From: Cytophagales bacterium
GTDB lineage: Bacteria; Pseudomonadota; Gammaproteobacteria; Burkholderiales; Burkholderiaceae_C
Assembly: GCA_030054145.1 (NCBI GenBank)
Contig: JASGCK010000015.1
Span: 1-53,267 of the forward strand
Direction: 5' to 3'
Length of the DNA stretch: 53,267 nt
The notes below the pieces were generated by a model. It was not told where the DNA came from, did not search any database, and saw only the letters and a program-made list of their open reading frames with translations. Below, one piece after another: positions 24,297 to 32,555 of the stretch (position 1 is the stretch's first letter; each line of letters begins with the position of its first letter). A program made the position numbers and the translations under genes.

Positions 24297-25567
24297 AGTT
24301 TTTCCTTGTGCAAAGACGAATCCATCATTGTTACAAACTTATCAAACAGCGTCCCAATATCCTGCGGACCTGGACTGGCTTCTGGGTGACCTTGGAAGCT
24401 GAAGGCTGGGCAGTCCGTGCGCTCTATGCCTTGCAGTGTGCCGTCAAATAGGCTGATGTGTGTGGGTTTGAGCTTGGCGGGCAGCGTTTTTTCCTCTACC
24501 GCAAAGCCGTGGTTTTGGCTGGTGATGGCAACGCAGCCAGTCGCTAAATCTTTGACGGGGTGATTCGCGCCGTGGTGGCCAAACTTCATTTTGAAGGTTT
24601 TGGCTCCGCTAGCCAGTGCCATGATTTGGTGTCCTAGGCAGATGCCAAAGAGCGGGGTGCCTTTTGCCATGATGGTTTGAGCCGCTTCGATGGCGTAGTC
24701 GCAGGGTTCTGGGTCGCCTGGGCCGTTGCTGAGGAACACGCCGCTAGGCCGCATGGATAGGACTTCGTGGGCAGGTGTGGTTGCAGGCACAACCGTGACG
24801 CGGCAGCCGCGGCTGACGAGCATTCGGAGGATGTTGTGCTTGACGCCGAAGTCGTAGGCGATGACGTGACATTTTTGGTTTTCGCCGTGGAAATTGGGGT
24901 CAGTCCCTAATTTCGTATTGGCGTTGTTTGTCTCGGGGGACTTAGCTTGTCCTGACTGAGGAACAGCCCCCAATTTCCACTCTTCCTGCGTCCACTCGTA
25001 AATTTCTTTTGTACTGACTACCCTGGCTAAATCCAATCCCGCCATGCTGGGCGCGGCTTTGGCGGCAGCGACTGCTTTGCTGATGTGCGCTTGCGTGACT
25101 GCCTCGCCCGCCGCTAATCCCATGATGCAGCCGTTTTGTGCGCCATGCGTGCGCAAGTGGCGCGTGAGCTGGCGTGTATCGATATGGCTAATCGCCACGG
25201 TTTTAGATTCAACCAAATAATCGCTCAAGTTTTGCGTGCTTCTAAAGTTGGACGCAATCAGCGACAAGTCTTTGATGATGAGACCTGCGGCGTACACCTT
25301 GCGGGATTCCACGTCTTCAAAATTCGTGCCGTAATTGCCAATATGCGGATAAGTCAGCGTCACAATTTGTTGGCAATAGCTGGGGTCGGTCAACATTTCT
25401 TGGTAGCCCGTCATCGAGGTATTGAAGACGACTTCGCCAACCGTTTGCCCCGTCCAGCCAATCGATTGACCAATAAAAACAGTACCGTCAGCAAGGGCAA
25501 GAATAGCGGGGGGATGGCGAGGCGCTAGGAGGCTAGCGAGAGAATCTGGGGCAGATGACAAGGGCAC
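24293..25567 (-). CDS. carA: Carbamoyl-phosphate synthase small subunit, with an internal repeat insertion
   Basis: CarA is the glutamine amidotransferase subunit channelling ammonia to CarB. Visible are the N-terminal domain ([32 protein letters not shown]) and the class I GATase with the nucleophile in [15 protein letters not shown] and the catalytic histidine in [12 protein letters not shown] place the start at GTG 25567, which has GGAG 6 bases upstream; ATG 25624 is in frame but lacks a ribosome-binding site. Between the two domains, after [10 protein letters not shown], about 30 extra residues are encoded by a 94-bp inverted-repeat-bounded insertion (24887-24980). The next gene (ATPase) overlaps by ATGA. 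Confidence 0.94.
   Translation of the reverse strand: MPLSSAPDSLASLLAPRHPPAILALADGTVFIGQSIGWTGQTVGEVVFNTSMTGYQEMLTDPSYCQQIVTLTYPHIGNYGTNFEDVESRKVYAAGLIIKDLSLIASNFRSTQNLSDYLVESKTVAISHIDTRQLTRHLRTHGAQNGCIMGLAAGEAVTQAHISKAVAAAKAAPSMAGLDLARVVSTKEIYEWTQEEWKLGAVPQSGQAKSPETNNANTKLGTDPNFHGENQKCHVIAYDFGVKHNILRMLVSRGCRVTVVPATTPAHEVLSMRPSGVFLSNGPGDPEPCDYAIEAAQTIMAKGTPLFGICLGHQIMALASGAKTFKMKFGHHGANHPVKDLATGCVAITSQNHGFAVEEKTLPAKLKPTHISLFDGTLQGIERTDCPAFSFQGHPEASPGPQDIGTLFDKFVTMMDSSLHKEKL
24887..24980. repeat. 94-bp insertion bounded by perfect 13-bp inverted repeats, inside carA
   Basis: GTGGAAATTGGGG (24887-24899) and CCCCAATTTCCAC (24968-24980) are perfect inverted repeats. A second, inner inverted repeat (AAATTGGGG / CCCTAATTT around TCAGT) lies at the left end. 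The element is read through in frame in CarA and lies in the linker between the two domains. It encodes no transposase, so it is MITE- or REP-like. Confidence 0.8.
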
Positions 25568-25771
25568 AGTGAACTCCGAAAAGAGTGCGGCTGGCCGAGT
25601 GGGACACTCCCTTTGGGACCGCATGAATCGTTGCGGTAAAGAGAAATCTGCTGGTGGTGGATTTTTAGTTGATCCGCACTTGGCTAGCGGTTAACAGCTA
25701 AAAGGAGATTGTAGGGCGTGAGTCTTTTCAAGTGTATACAAAGCTAAAAACTGACCGCTGCCCAGCACAGG

Positions 25772-27262
25772 TTATTGAAACGCGACTTCCGAAAAGCTGC
25801 GTAATTTTCGGCTATGTAATTGACCCTCGGGTGCTTGCCTAAGTAGCTCCATAGTGCGAATGCCGATTTGCAAATGCTGCCCCACGCGCTCGCTATAAAA
25901 ATGATTCGCCATGCCTGGCAACTTAATTTCGCCGTGCAGCGGCTTGTCGCTCACGCACAGCAGCGTGCCATAGGGAACGCGGAACCTAAAGCCATTGGCA
26001 GCAATGGTGGCGGACTCCATATCGAGTGCCACCGCCCTGCTTTGGTTGAAGCGCCGCTGCGGTCCGTTGTCGGGCAGCAATTCCCAGTTGCGGTTGTCGG
26101 TGCTGGCAACCGTGCCCGTGCGCATGATGCGCTTCAAATCTGCGCCTTCGCACTGCGTGACCTCGCGCACCGCACGCTCTAGTGCCACTTGAATTTCCGC
26201 CAGCGCAGGAATCGGAATCCACAGTGGCAACTCTTCGTCTAGCACGTGATCTTCACGCACATAAGCGTGCGCCAACACGTAGTCGCCTAATTGCTGCGTA
26301 TTGCGCAAGCCCGCGCAGTGTCCCAGCATCACCCAAGCGTGCGGCCTTAGCACGGCAATGTGATCGGTAATATTTTTAGCATTCGCAGGGCCCACGCCAA
26401 TGTTGACCATCGTGATGCCCGTGCGGTCGGCGCGGAGCAAATGGTAAGCAGGCATTTGCGGCAAGCGCGGCGGTGCATGACCGAGTGCGTCAATCGCTTG
26501 CGTAGCCGTTCCCACTTTGCGCGTCACCACATTGCCAGGCTCAACAAAAGCGATGTATTCGCTCGTCGGGTCTTGCATGGCAGTGCGCCCCATGCGCACA
26601 AACTCGTCGATATAAAACTGGTAGTTGGTAAACAGCACAAAGTTTTGAAACCACTCAGGCGCAGTGCCCGTGTAGTGGCGCAAGCGCTGCAACGAGTAAT
26701 CCACACGAGGCGCGGTAAAGAGCGACAGCGGCTCGGCTTGCCCCGACTTGGCTTGCCACGTGCCATTGGCAATGCCATCGTCCATCGCAGCCAGATCGGG
26801 TAAATCAAACACATCACGCAGGCGCTCACGCCGCTCAGGTGTCAGCGAGCCTTCAATCGTGTCGTTAGCAGCAAGCGAAAAATAAGCAGGAATCGGTTGA
26901 TGACTCGTTCCTACCTCTAGCGCTACATCATGGTTTTGTAGCAACAGCGTGAACTGCTCCAAGTAGTAATTGGCATACAAATCGGGGCGCGTGAGCGTGG
27001 TCTCATACACGCCCGTGCTGGCGACAAAACCAAAACTTAAATGACGATTGCCCTTGGCAGCCCGAATCAACGTGTGAGTGCGCAGTCTAACAAAGGGGTA
27101 GCAAGCGCGGACGTGAGAATCAAAATCGCGTCCCGCCACAAACTCCTTGAGCGACTCACGCAGATGCTGCACGCTCGCATCGTAGATGCGCTGCGCGGCA
27201 GCCAGTGCTTCATCAGCTGTGCGATACGACTGCGGAGCAATAAAACTGGGGGAGTGCATCAT
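25772..27262 (-). CDS. amn: AMP nucleosidase
   Basis: This enzyme hydrolyses AMP to adenine and ribose-5-phosphate. The 496-residue length matches the family (E. coli Amn is about 484), with an N-terminal regulatory domain and a C-terminal phosphorylase-like domain. Recognisable are RPDLYANYYLEQFTLLL, RLRHYTGTAPEWFQNFVLFTNYQFY, ITMVNIGVGPANAKNITDH, MLGHCAGLRNTQQLGDYVLAHAYVREDHVLDEELP split across the middle, ALDMESATIAANGFRFRVPYG and LCVSDKPLHGEIKLPGMAN. It starts 3 bases after the orn stop, so the two are probably co-transcribed. A ~150-200-base leader separates it from carA. Confidence 0.95.
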   Translation of the reverse strand: MMHSPSFIAPQSYRTADEALAAAQRIYDASVQHLRESLKEFVAGRDFDSHVRACYPFVRLRTHTLIRAAKGNRHLSFGFVASTGVYETTLTRPDLYANYYLEQFTLLLQNHDVALEVGTSHQPIPAYFSLAANDTIEGSLTPERRERLRDVFDLPDLAAMDDGIANGTWQAKSGQAEPLSLFTAPRVDYSLQRLRHYTGTAPEWFQNFVLFTNYQFYIDEFVRMGRTAMQDPTSEYIAFVEPGNVVTRKVGTATQAIDALGHAPPRLPQMPAYHLLRADRTGITMVNIGVGPANAKNITDHIAVLRPHAWVMLGHCAGLRNTQQLGDYVLAHAYVREDHVLDEELPLWIPIPALAEIQVALERAVREVTQCEGADLKRIMRTGTVASTDNRNWELLPDNGPQRRFNQSRAVALDMESATIAANGFRFRVPYGTLLCVSDKPLHGEIKLPGMANHFYSERVGQHLQIGIRTMELLRQAPEGQLHSRKLRSFSEVAFQ

Positions 27263-27265
27263 TTT

Positions 27266-27820
27266 TCATACTTTCAAAAAATGCTCGCGGTAATACAAGA
27301 GCTCGTCAATCGACTCGTGGACATCGGCAAGTGCGGTATGCTTTTGCGCTTTTTTAAATGACTCTTTGACCGAAGGAGCCCAGCGTGCCGCCAACTCTTT
27401 GAGTGTGCTCACGTCGATATTGCGGTAGTGAAAAAATGCGTCCAGCTTAGGCATATATTTCACTAAAAATCGCCGATCTTGGCTAATCGTGTTGCCGCAG
27501 CAGGGCGACTTTTGCTTAGGCACGTATTTAGCTAAAAACTTTAGAATCTGCGCCTCAGCTTCGGCCTCCGTCACCACCGACGCTTTAACCTTCTCGATGA
27601 GTCCGCTTTTTTTGTGCGTACCTTGATTCCACTTGTCCATCTTGCCCAGCAACTCATCGCTTTGGTGAATCACAAAAACAGGGCCTTCTACGCGCGTTGT
27701 GATTTGCGCATCGGTCACGATAACGGCAATTTCCAAGAGACGCTCTTTGTCGGGATCAAGTCCCGTCATTTCGCAGTCAAGCCAGACAAGGTTTTGGTCG
27801 GATTTTTTGAGTTCAATCAT
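27266..27820 (-). CDS. orn: Oligoribonuclease
   Basis: Orn is a DEDD-type 3'-5' exoribonuclease that degrades 2-5-nucleotide RNAs, including pGpG from c-di-GMP turnover. The 184-residue product shows motif [21 protein letters not shown], motif II region [18 protein letters not shown] and motif III with H and D in [18 protein letters not shown]. The ATG at 27820 was chosen over a TTG one codon upstream. It lies between livF (downstream end of the ABC operon, 72 bases away) and amn. Confidence 0.96.
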   Translation of the reverse strand: MIELKKSDQNLVWLDCEMTGLDPDKERLLEIAVIVTDAQITTRVEGPVFVIHQSDELLGKMDKWNQGTHKKSGLIEKVKASVVTEAEAEAQILKFLAKYVPKQKSPCCGNTISQDRRFLVKYMPKLDAFFHYRNIDVSTLKELAARWAPSVKESFKKAQKHTALADVHESIDELLYYREHFLKV

Positions 27821-27840
27821 CAAAATTTTTTTAATTCGTC

Positions 27841-27860
27841 ATTCCCGCGAAGGCGGAAAT
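27841..27860. repeat. dRS3-like palindromic repeat (imperfect copy)
   Basis: ATTCCCGCGAAGGCGGAAAT is an ATTCCC-N8-GGGAAT type palindrome with one mismatch. A perfect copy lies at 32518-32537. Such short palindromes are dispersed in many beta-proteobacteria (called dRS3 in Neisseria). It lies in the gap between orn and livF. Confidence 0.7.
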
Positions 27861-27892
27861 CCAGCGCCTATTACACCTCAATTACACCCCCA

Positions 27893-28648
27893 TCACACCC
27901 CGAGATGTTGAGCCAACAACTCAGGCTGCGCCAGCAAACTGTTTGTAGCTCCCTCAAACACCACCTGCCCTTTGACCAAGATCACATTGCGATCCGTAAT
28001 TTGCGTGACGTGCTTCCAGTTTTTGTCAACGATGATGCTGCTGATGCCACTGGCTTTAATCACGCCGCAAATGCGCCAAATCTCTTTGGCAATCAACGGC
28101 GCAAGCCCCTCGGTGGCTTCGTCCAAAATCAGCACGTCTGGGTTCGTCATCAGCGCACGACCAATCGTGAGCATTTGCTGCTCGCCGCCCGATAGCTGTT
28201 GTCCGCCGTGACCCAAGCGCTCCTTCAGGCGCGGGAAAGTCTCCAGCACTTTGTCGAAATGCCAATCTTGCCCCGCCTGGGCGCGTGCTTTGGCAGCGTC
28301 CGTGCTGCCCGCGCGTGCCGCCATGCGGAGGTTCTCTGTGACGCTTAAATTACCAAAAATACCGCGCCCCTCGGGCACATAGGCAATACCCATTTGCGCA
28401 ATCTTGAATGGTGCGGCGCCCGTCATATCTTGCCCCATGATCGAAATGTTCCCGCTAACACTGCCCAGCGGCGCACGCACTAACCCCATGATGGATTTAA
28501 GCAAAGTGCTCTTGCCCATGCCGTTACGCCCCATGAGACCAATCGTCTCGCCGCGTGTCACATGAAGACTCACGTTTTGCAAAATATGGCTTGCCCCGTA
28601 AAAGGTGTTCAAGCCTTGAACATGAATGAGTGGCGCATCATTATTCAT
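27893..28648 (-). CDS. livF: Branched-chain-type ABC transporter ATP-binding protein LivF
   Basis: This is the second ATPase of a LIV-type (HAAT) importer. The ~251-residue protein has Walker A GRNGMGKSTLLKSIMG, signature LSGGEQQML and Walker B VLILDEATEGLAPLI, and the family start ITVQGLNTFYG-like sequence (IHVQGLNTFYGASHIL). ATG 28648 was chosen because AGGGG lies 6 bases upstream; an in-frame ATG at 28654 precedes it. It overlaps the end of livG by 8 bases. It is the last gene of the transporter operon SBP-SBP-livH-livM-livG-livF. Confidence 0.92.
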   Translation of the reverse strand: MNNDAPLIHVQGLNTFYGASHILQNVSLHVTRGETIGLMGRNGMGKSTLLKSIMGLVRAPLGSVSGNISIMGQDMTGAAPFKIAQMGIAYVPEGRGIFGNLSVTENLRMAARAGSTDAAKARAQAGQDWHFDKVLETFPRLKERLGHGGQQLSGGEQQMLTIGRALMTNPDVLILDEATEGLAPLIAKEIWRICGVIKASGISSIIVDKNWKHVTQITDRNVILVKGQVVFEGATNSLLAQPELLAQHLGV

Positions 28649-29342
28649 GCGCATCCCCTAAATACGCGGCTTGCACCGTGGCATCGGCGCGCACATTCTC
28701 TGGCGTACCTGAGGCAATCACTTGCCCATTGACCATGACCGTGAGCACATCGGCCAAGGCAAACACAGCATCCATATCGTGCTCAATCAGCAAAATTGCA
28801 TGATTGGCTTTCAAGGTGTGCAGCAACTCAATCATGCGCTTGGCCTCCACCGTGCCCATGCCCGCCAAGGGTTCATCCAAAATCAGCACCTGTGGCTGGG
28901 TCGCCAAACACATGGCAATTTCTAGCTGACGCTGCTCGCCGTGACTCATGTTAGAGGCAACCGTTTGCGCTTGATGCTCTAACTTGGCTAGCCGAATCGC
29001 TTGCTGGGTTTGCGCGAGATCAAAGTGCGCCGCGAGCCGAACATTTTCAAAAACGGAGAGCGGCAAAAACACATTTGTTTTTTGGAAACTTCGCCCAATG
29101 CCTTGGCGCGAAATACGCTCCATGGGCCACCCCGTGATGTCCTGATCGCCCAGCACCATGCGCCCAGACGTAAGCGCCAAATCGCCCGACAACAAATTGG
29201 TCAGCGTCGATTTTCCAGCGCCATTAGGACCAATGACGGCGTGAATTTGACCAAACACAAGATCAATCGACACATCATTTACAGCCGCCAAGCCGCCAAA
29301 TCGTTTGGTGAGGTGCTCGGCACGAAGCAACGCATTGGTCAC
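28641..29342 (-). CDS. livG: Branched-chain-type ABC transporter ATP-binding protein LivG
   Basis: This is the first ATPase of the LIV-type importer. It shows Walker A GPNGAGKSTLTNLLSG, a LivG-type insertion with GRSFQKTNVFLPLSVFENVRLA, signature MSHGEQRQLEIAM and Walker B VLILDEPLAGMG. The start is taken as GTG 29342, which overlaps the livM stop as GTGA. An upstream in-frame ATG at 29429 would extend ~90 bases into livM and adds residues unrelated to the family. The product is 233 residues, a little short of typical LivG because its N-terminus begins directly at the domain. Confidence 0.92.
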   Translation of the reverse strand: MTNALLRAEHLTKRFGGLAAVNDVSIDLVFGQIHAVIGPNGAGKSTLTNLLSGDLALTSGRMVLGDQDITGWPMERISRQGIGRSFQKTNVFLPLSVFENVRLAAHFDLAQTQQAIRLAKLEHQAQTVASNMSHGEQRQLEIAMCLATQPQVLILDEPLAGMGTVEAKRMIELLHTLKANHAILLIEHDMDAVFALADVLTVMVNGQVIASGTPENVRADATVQAAYLGDAHE

Positions 29343-30328
29343 GTTTGCGCTCCTTTGCTTCGTGCCCACAAACCCATCAAACCACGCGGCGCAAAGATGA
29401 TGATGAGGACAATAAAAGTGCCCATCCATAGTTGCCAGTGTTTGCCTAGGTCGTTGGGCAGATCTTTAAAAACAGAGAGCAATATCTCAAAGCTAAACGC
29501 GCCCACAATTGCACCCGCAAAGTTGCCCATGCCGCCCAAAACCAACATCATAATGGCGTGCGCACTCATGTGAAAACCCATCAACTCAGGATTGACAAAA
29601 CCACTTTGCGCAGCAGCAAGATAACCCGCAAGCCCCGCAAGCGCACCCGCTATGCTGAAGGCGGCTAATTTATATTTAAACGTGCCATAGCCCATGGCAC
29701 GCATCCGATGCTCGTTGATGCGAATGCCCACCAAGGCACGTCCCATAGGGCTCCAGAGCAGTTTTCGCAGTAGCGCATAAACAACCAGTAGCACGACCAA
29801 AGTGAAATAATAAAAATGGGTTTTATTGTCTAAATCAAAAAGTTGAACGCCAAAAATAGATGTGCTCGGTTTGAAGTTAATGTAGAGTCCGTCCGAGCCG
29901 CCAAGCAGCTTGTTATCGAAAAACAAAAAGTACACCATCTGCGCAAACGCCATCGTCACCATGATGAAATAAATACCGTGTGTGCGCACCACAAAAAATC
30001 CAATCACCAGCGCCGCAAGCGCGGACCCAAGCACCGCTGCGGGCAGTGTCCACCACAAACTCACCGCCGCGCCTTCGGGCGTAAAAAAAGCCAGCGCATA
30101 ACCCGCCAGCCCAAAATACGCGGCGTGCCCTAGCGAGACAAGCCCCGTCACGCCTTGCAGCAAGTCCAAACTCATAGCAAAGATCGAGAGAATCATCATC
30201 CGTGTGACCATCTCTTTGTAGAAGTCCGAGCCAACAAATGGAAAGATAATCAAGCACAGTAAAGCCAATGCCAACGTGGCTTGCAAGCCTTTTGGCAGCA
30301 TTTCAAGATTGGCTTTAGCAGCACTCAT
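29339..30328 (-). CDS. livM: Branched-chain-type ABC transporter permease LivM
   Basis: This is an inner-membrane permease of the LIV-type importer. The 329-residue product has about eight to ten hydrophobic helices and the family signatures SLDLLQGVTGLVSLGHAAYFG, FVVRTHGIYFIMVTMAFAQM and the cytoplasmic-loop region RIRINEHRMRAMGY-like sequence (GIRINEHRMRAMGYGTFKYK). It pairs with LivH in the membrane. The GTGA overlap with livG indicates coupling. A degenerate copy of the dispersed repeat lies just upstream at 30341-30362. Confidence 0.93.
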   Translation of the reverse strand: MSAAKANLEMLPKGLQATLALALLCLIIFPFVGSDFYKEMVTRMMILSIFAMSLDLLQGVTGLVSLGHAAYFGLAGYALAFFTPEGAAVSLWWTLPAAVLGSALAALVIGFFVVRTHGIYFIMVTMAFAQMVYFLFFDNKLLGGSDGLYINFKPSTSIFGVQLFDLDNKTHFYYFTLVVLLVVYALLRKLLWSPMGRALVGIRINEHRMRAMGYGTFKYKLAAFSIAGALAGLAGYLAAAQSGFVNPELMGFHMSAHAIMMLVLGGMGNFAGAIVGAFSFEILLSVFKDLPNDLGKHWQLWMGTFIVLIIIFAPRGLMGLWARSKGAQT

Positions 30329-30340
30329 AAAAATAAACCC

Positions 30341-30362
30341 ATTCGCGCTGAGCTTGTAGAAG
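30341..30362 (+). repeat. Dispersed 22-bp repeat, diverged copy between livM and livH
   Basis: ATTCGCGCTGAGCTTGTAGA with two further bases differs at a few positions from TTCGAACTGAGCTTGTCGAA. It fills about half of the 43-base gap between livH's stop and livM's start, which contrasts with the overlaps between the other genes of the operon. It is the only non-coding copy seen. Confidence 0.55.
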
Positions 30363-30371
30363 TGTTGGCAT

Positions 30372-31235
30372 TCATTGCTTAAACAATCCTTCGGGTTTCC
30401 ACAGCAACACCGCCGCCATCAGCACATACACCAGCATCCCCGAAATGGATGGCAGCAGCACCTTGCCAAAGGTATCGACAAAACCAACAAGTAGCGCAGC
30501 GATCAGCGCGCCGCGCACAGAACCAATGCCGCCAATCACCACCACCACAAAACACATGATCAACACACTCGCTCCCATGTTGGGGTAGACGCTAGCAATG
30601 GGCGCGGCAATCATGCCCGCCACACTCGCCAGCGCAACACCCAGTGCAAACACCACCGCATGAATCAGCTTGATATTGATGCCCAGTGCCTCGGCCATGT
30701 CGGAGTTAAACGCGCCCGCCCGAATTTTCATACCCAACTTTGTTTTAGCAATCAGCCAGTAAAGCCCTAGCGCCAGCGCCACGCATACAGCCGACATGGC
30801 CAAGCGGTACACAGGATAAGAGAGGTTGTCGGTCAGCGGAATCGAAGCAGAGAGCAAATCAGGAACCGCTACACCATGCACATCATCACCCCACAAAATG
30901 GAGCGCAGTTCTTCAAAGATATAGATCAAGCCAAAAGTGAGCAGCACCTGATCAAGGTGATCGCGCTTATAAAAATGACGAAACAGGAGCCACTCCAGCA
31001 ACAAACCAAACACCACCGAGAGCACCACGCCCAGACCAATAGCAGCCGCCAAGTTACCAAAAAAACCACTCAGGGCATAAGCCAGATAAGCGCCCAACAT
31101 ATAAAAACTGCCATGCGCCAAATTGACCACACCCATGATGCCAAAAATCAGCGTCAAACCCGCCGCCAGCATGAACAGCAGTAAGCCGTACTGAACGCTA
31201 TTGAGCAGTTGAATGAGAAAGGTTGGGAAGTCCAC
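30372..31235 (-). CDS. livH: Branched-chain-type ABC transporter permease LivH
   Basis: This is the second permease of the LIV-type importer, with about eight helices. Typical LivH sequences are visible: QLLNSVQYGLLLFMLAAGLT, IFGIMGVVNLAHGSFYMLGAY, the loop KMKIRAGAFNSDMAEALGIN-like region, and GGIGSVRGALIAALLVGFVD. I place the start at GTG 31235 (287 residues), where similarity to the family begins and after the upstream gene ends; an in-frame ATG at 31355 would overlap the binding-protein gene. No clear ribosome-binding site precedes the GTG, so the start is uncertain. Confidence 0.9.
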   Translation of the reverse strand: MDFPTFLIQLLNSVQYGLLLFMLAAGLTLIFGIMGVVNLAHGSFYMLGAYLAYALSGFFGNLAAAIGLGVVLSVVFGLLLEWLLFRHFYKRDHLDQVLLTFGLIYIFEELRSILWGDDVHGVAVPDLLSASIPLTDNLSYPVYRLAMSAVCVALALGLYWLIAKTKLGMKIRAGAFNSDMAEALGINIKLIHAVVFALGVALASVAGMIAAPIASVYPNMGASVLIMCFVVVVIGGIGSVRGALIAALLVGFVDTFGKVLLPSISGMLVYVLMAAVLLWKPEGLFKQ

Positions 31236-31287
31236 GTGAATCGGATTCAGTTGTAGTCGTAAGGCGATTTTAAGTATTGAGGTAGCG

Positions 31288-32493
31288 CTACATCTTGCAA
31301 CCCGTACCAGGGTCAGACAAGCCTTTGATCGCCAAACCCAGCACCTTGTTTTCACCGTTTTTGACCACGCGCAAATAGATATCTTGCACGGGGTTGTGCG
31401 ATGAGCTCATCTTCCATTTACCACGCGGACTATCAATCACTGCGGCTTCCATAGCTTTGTAAAGCGCAGCTTTTTTGTTGATATCACCGCCTACCGCGAG
31501 CAGCCCTTTATCCAATAAATCAGCCGAGTCATAGCCTTGCACCGCGTACACATCGGGCTGCATTTTGAACTGCTTGGCATACGCCAATCGAAACGCCTTG
31601 TTGCGCGGCGTATCCAGCGCGTCACTGTAATGCATCGTGGTGACTACGCCTTCAGCCGCAGTGCGCGCCGCCTCCAAAGTTCCCTCGGTCAACGTGCCTG
31701 CACCGTAGAGCGGAATTTTGCCCTTGAGACCTGCCGCCGCGTAGTCTTTCATAAATTTAGCTGCTCCCGCGCCCGCAAAAAAGCAAGCCACCGCATCGGG
31801 TTTGAGTGCGGCAACTTCGGTCAGTAACGCTTGGAACTCGACGCTTGGGAACGGCGCCCAAAGCTCTTTGGTAATCAAGCCGCCTTTGGGCTCAAAACCT
31901 TCGCGAAAGCCCTCCAGCATTTCTTCGCCAGCCGTGTACTTCCAAGAAATCCAAACAACCCGCTTCAAACCCTTATCCAGCAAGGCTGCGCCGAGTGCGT
32001 AGGTTTGCTGGTAGCTGGTGTAGGAAGTGCGAAAAACATTAGGGGCGCACAGCAAGCGTGTGGCTGCGTGCAATGCAGCAGTTGGAATAATGTTTAAAAC
32101 ACCGCTTTCGCGTGCCACTTTTTGAATGCCCAGTTGCACGCCTGAGTGCACCGATCCAACCAGCACATCGACCTTGTCGCGCTGCACCAGCTTGCTGGCG
32201 TTTTCAATCGCCTTGGCGGGGTCGGACTCATCATCCACTTTAAAAAACTCAACTTCGCGTCCTGCAATTTTCCCGCCTCGCTCTAAGAGTGCCAGATGAA
32301 AGCCGTTTTCAATCGCCACGCCAAGCTGTGCGAACGTCCCCGTGTAGGGCAACATGAACCCAACGCGCAGCTTAGTGCGCAAGGTTTGCGCCGCTGAGGT
32401 AGAAGGGAAAAAGTTGCTGGTTGCTGCGCCTGCTAATGCAAAACTAGACGATAGAAGTTGGCGGCGTGTAGGCTGGCGGCGTGCAAAAGTCAT
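31288..32493 (-). CDS. LIV-type ABC transporter substrate-binding protein, paralog 1
   Basis: This is a periplasmic type I binding protein (Leu/Ile/Val-binding family) of about 401 residues. It starts with a twin-arginine-like signal (TFARRQPTRRQLLSSS, then a hydrophobic stretch ending near STSAAQ). The mature part shows RVGFMLPYTGTFAQLGVAIENGF, VDVLVGSVHSGVQLGIQKVA and QPDVYAVQGYDSADLL. ATG 32493 was chosen; an in-frame start at 32541 would include a dRS3-like repeat. It lies 62 bases downstream of a close paralog. Binding proteins of this group next to aryl-CoA clusters commonly bind aromatic acids; the ligand here is inferred from context. Confidence 0.9.
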   Translation of the reverse strand: MTFARRQPTRRQLLSSSFALAGAATSNFFPSTSAAQTLRTKLRVGFMLPYTGTFAQLGVAIENGFHLALLERGGKIAGREVEFFKVDDESDPAKAIENASKLVQRDKVDVLVGSVHSGVQLGIQKVARESGVLNIIPTAALHAATRLLCAPNVFRTSYTSYQQTYALGAALLDKGLKRVVWISWKYTAGEEMLEGFREGFEPKGGLITKELWAPFPSVEFQALLTEVAALKPDAVACFFAGAGAAKFMKDYAAAGLKGKIPLYGAGTLTEGTLEAARTAAEGVVTTMHYSDALDTPRNKAFRLAYAKQFKMQPDVYAVQGYDSADLLDKGLLAVGGDINKKAALYKAMEAAVIDSPRGKWKMSSSHNPVQDIYLRVVKNGENKVLGLAIKGLSDPGTGCKM

Positions 32494-32517
32494 ACAAATA
32501 AATTCCAAAGCGCCATC

Positions 32518-32537
32518 ATTCCCGCGAATGCGGGAAT
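32518..32537. repeat. dRS3-like palindromic repeat (perfect copy)
   Basis: ATTCCCGCGAATGCGGGAAT is a perfect ATTCCC-N8-GGGAAT palindrome, with the interior GC also paired. It lies in the 62-base gap between the two binding-protein genes. The other copy is at 27841-27860. In transcripts it would form a hairpin that could change the expression ratio of the two binding proteins. Confidence 0.8.
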
Positions 32538-32555
32538 CCAAAGCGACGACCCCAA

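Noticed and set aside
25568-25771. Possible attenuator or riboswitch in the carA leader
   Set aside because: A TACAAT -10-like hexamer (25708-25713, minus strand) is present, but I could not find paired terminator/antiterminator stems or a known riboswitch core; -35 spacing is also poor.
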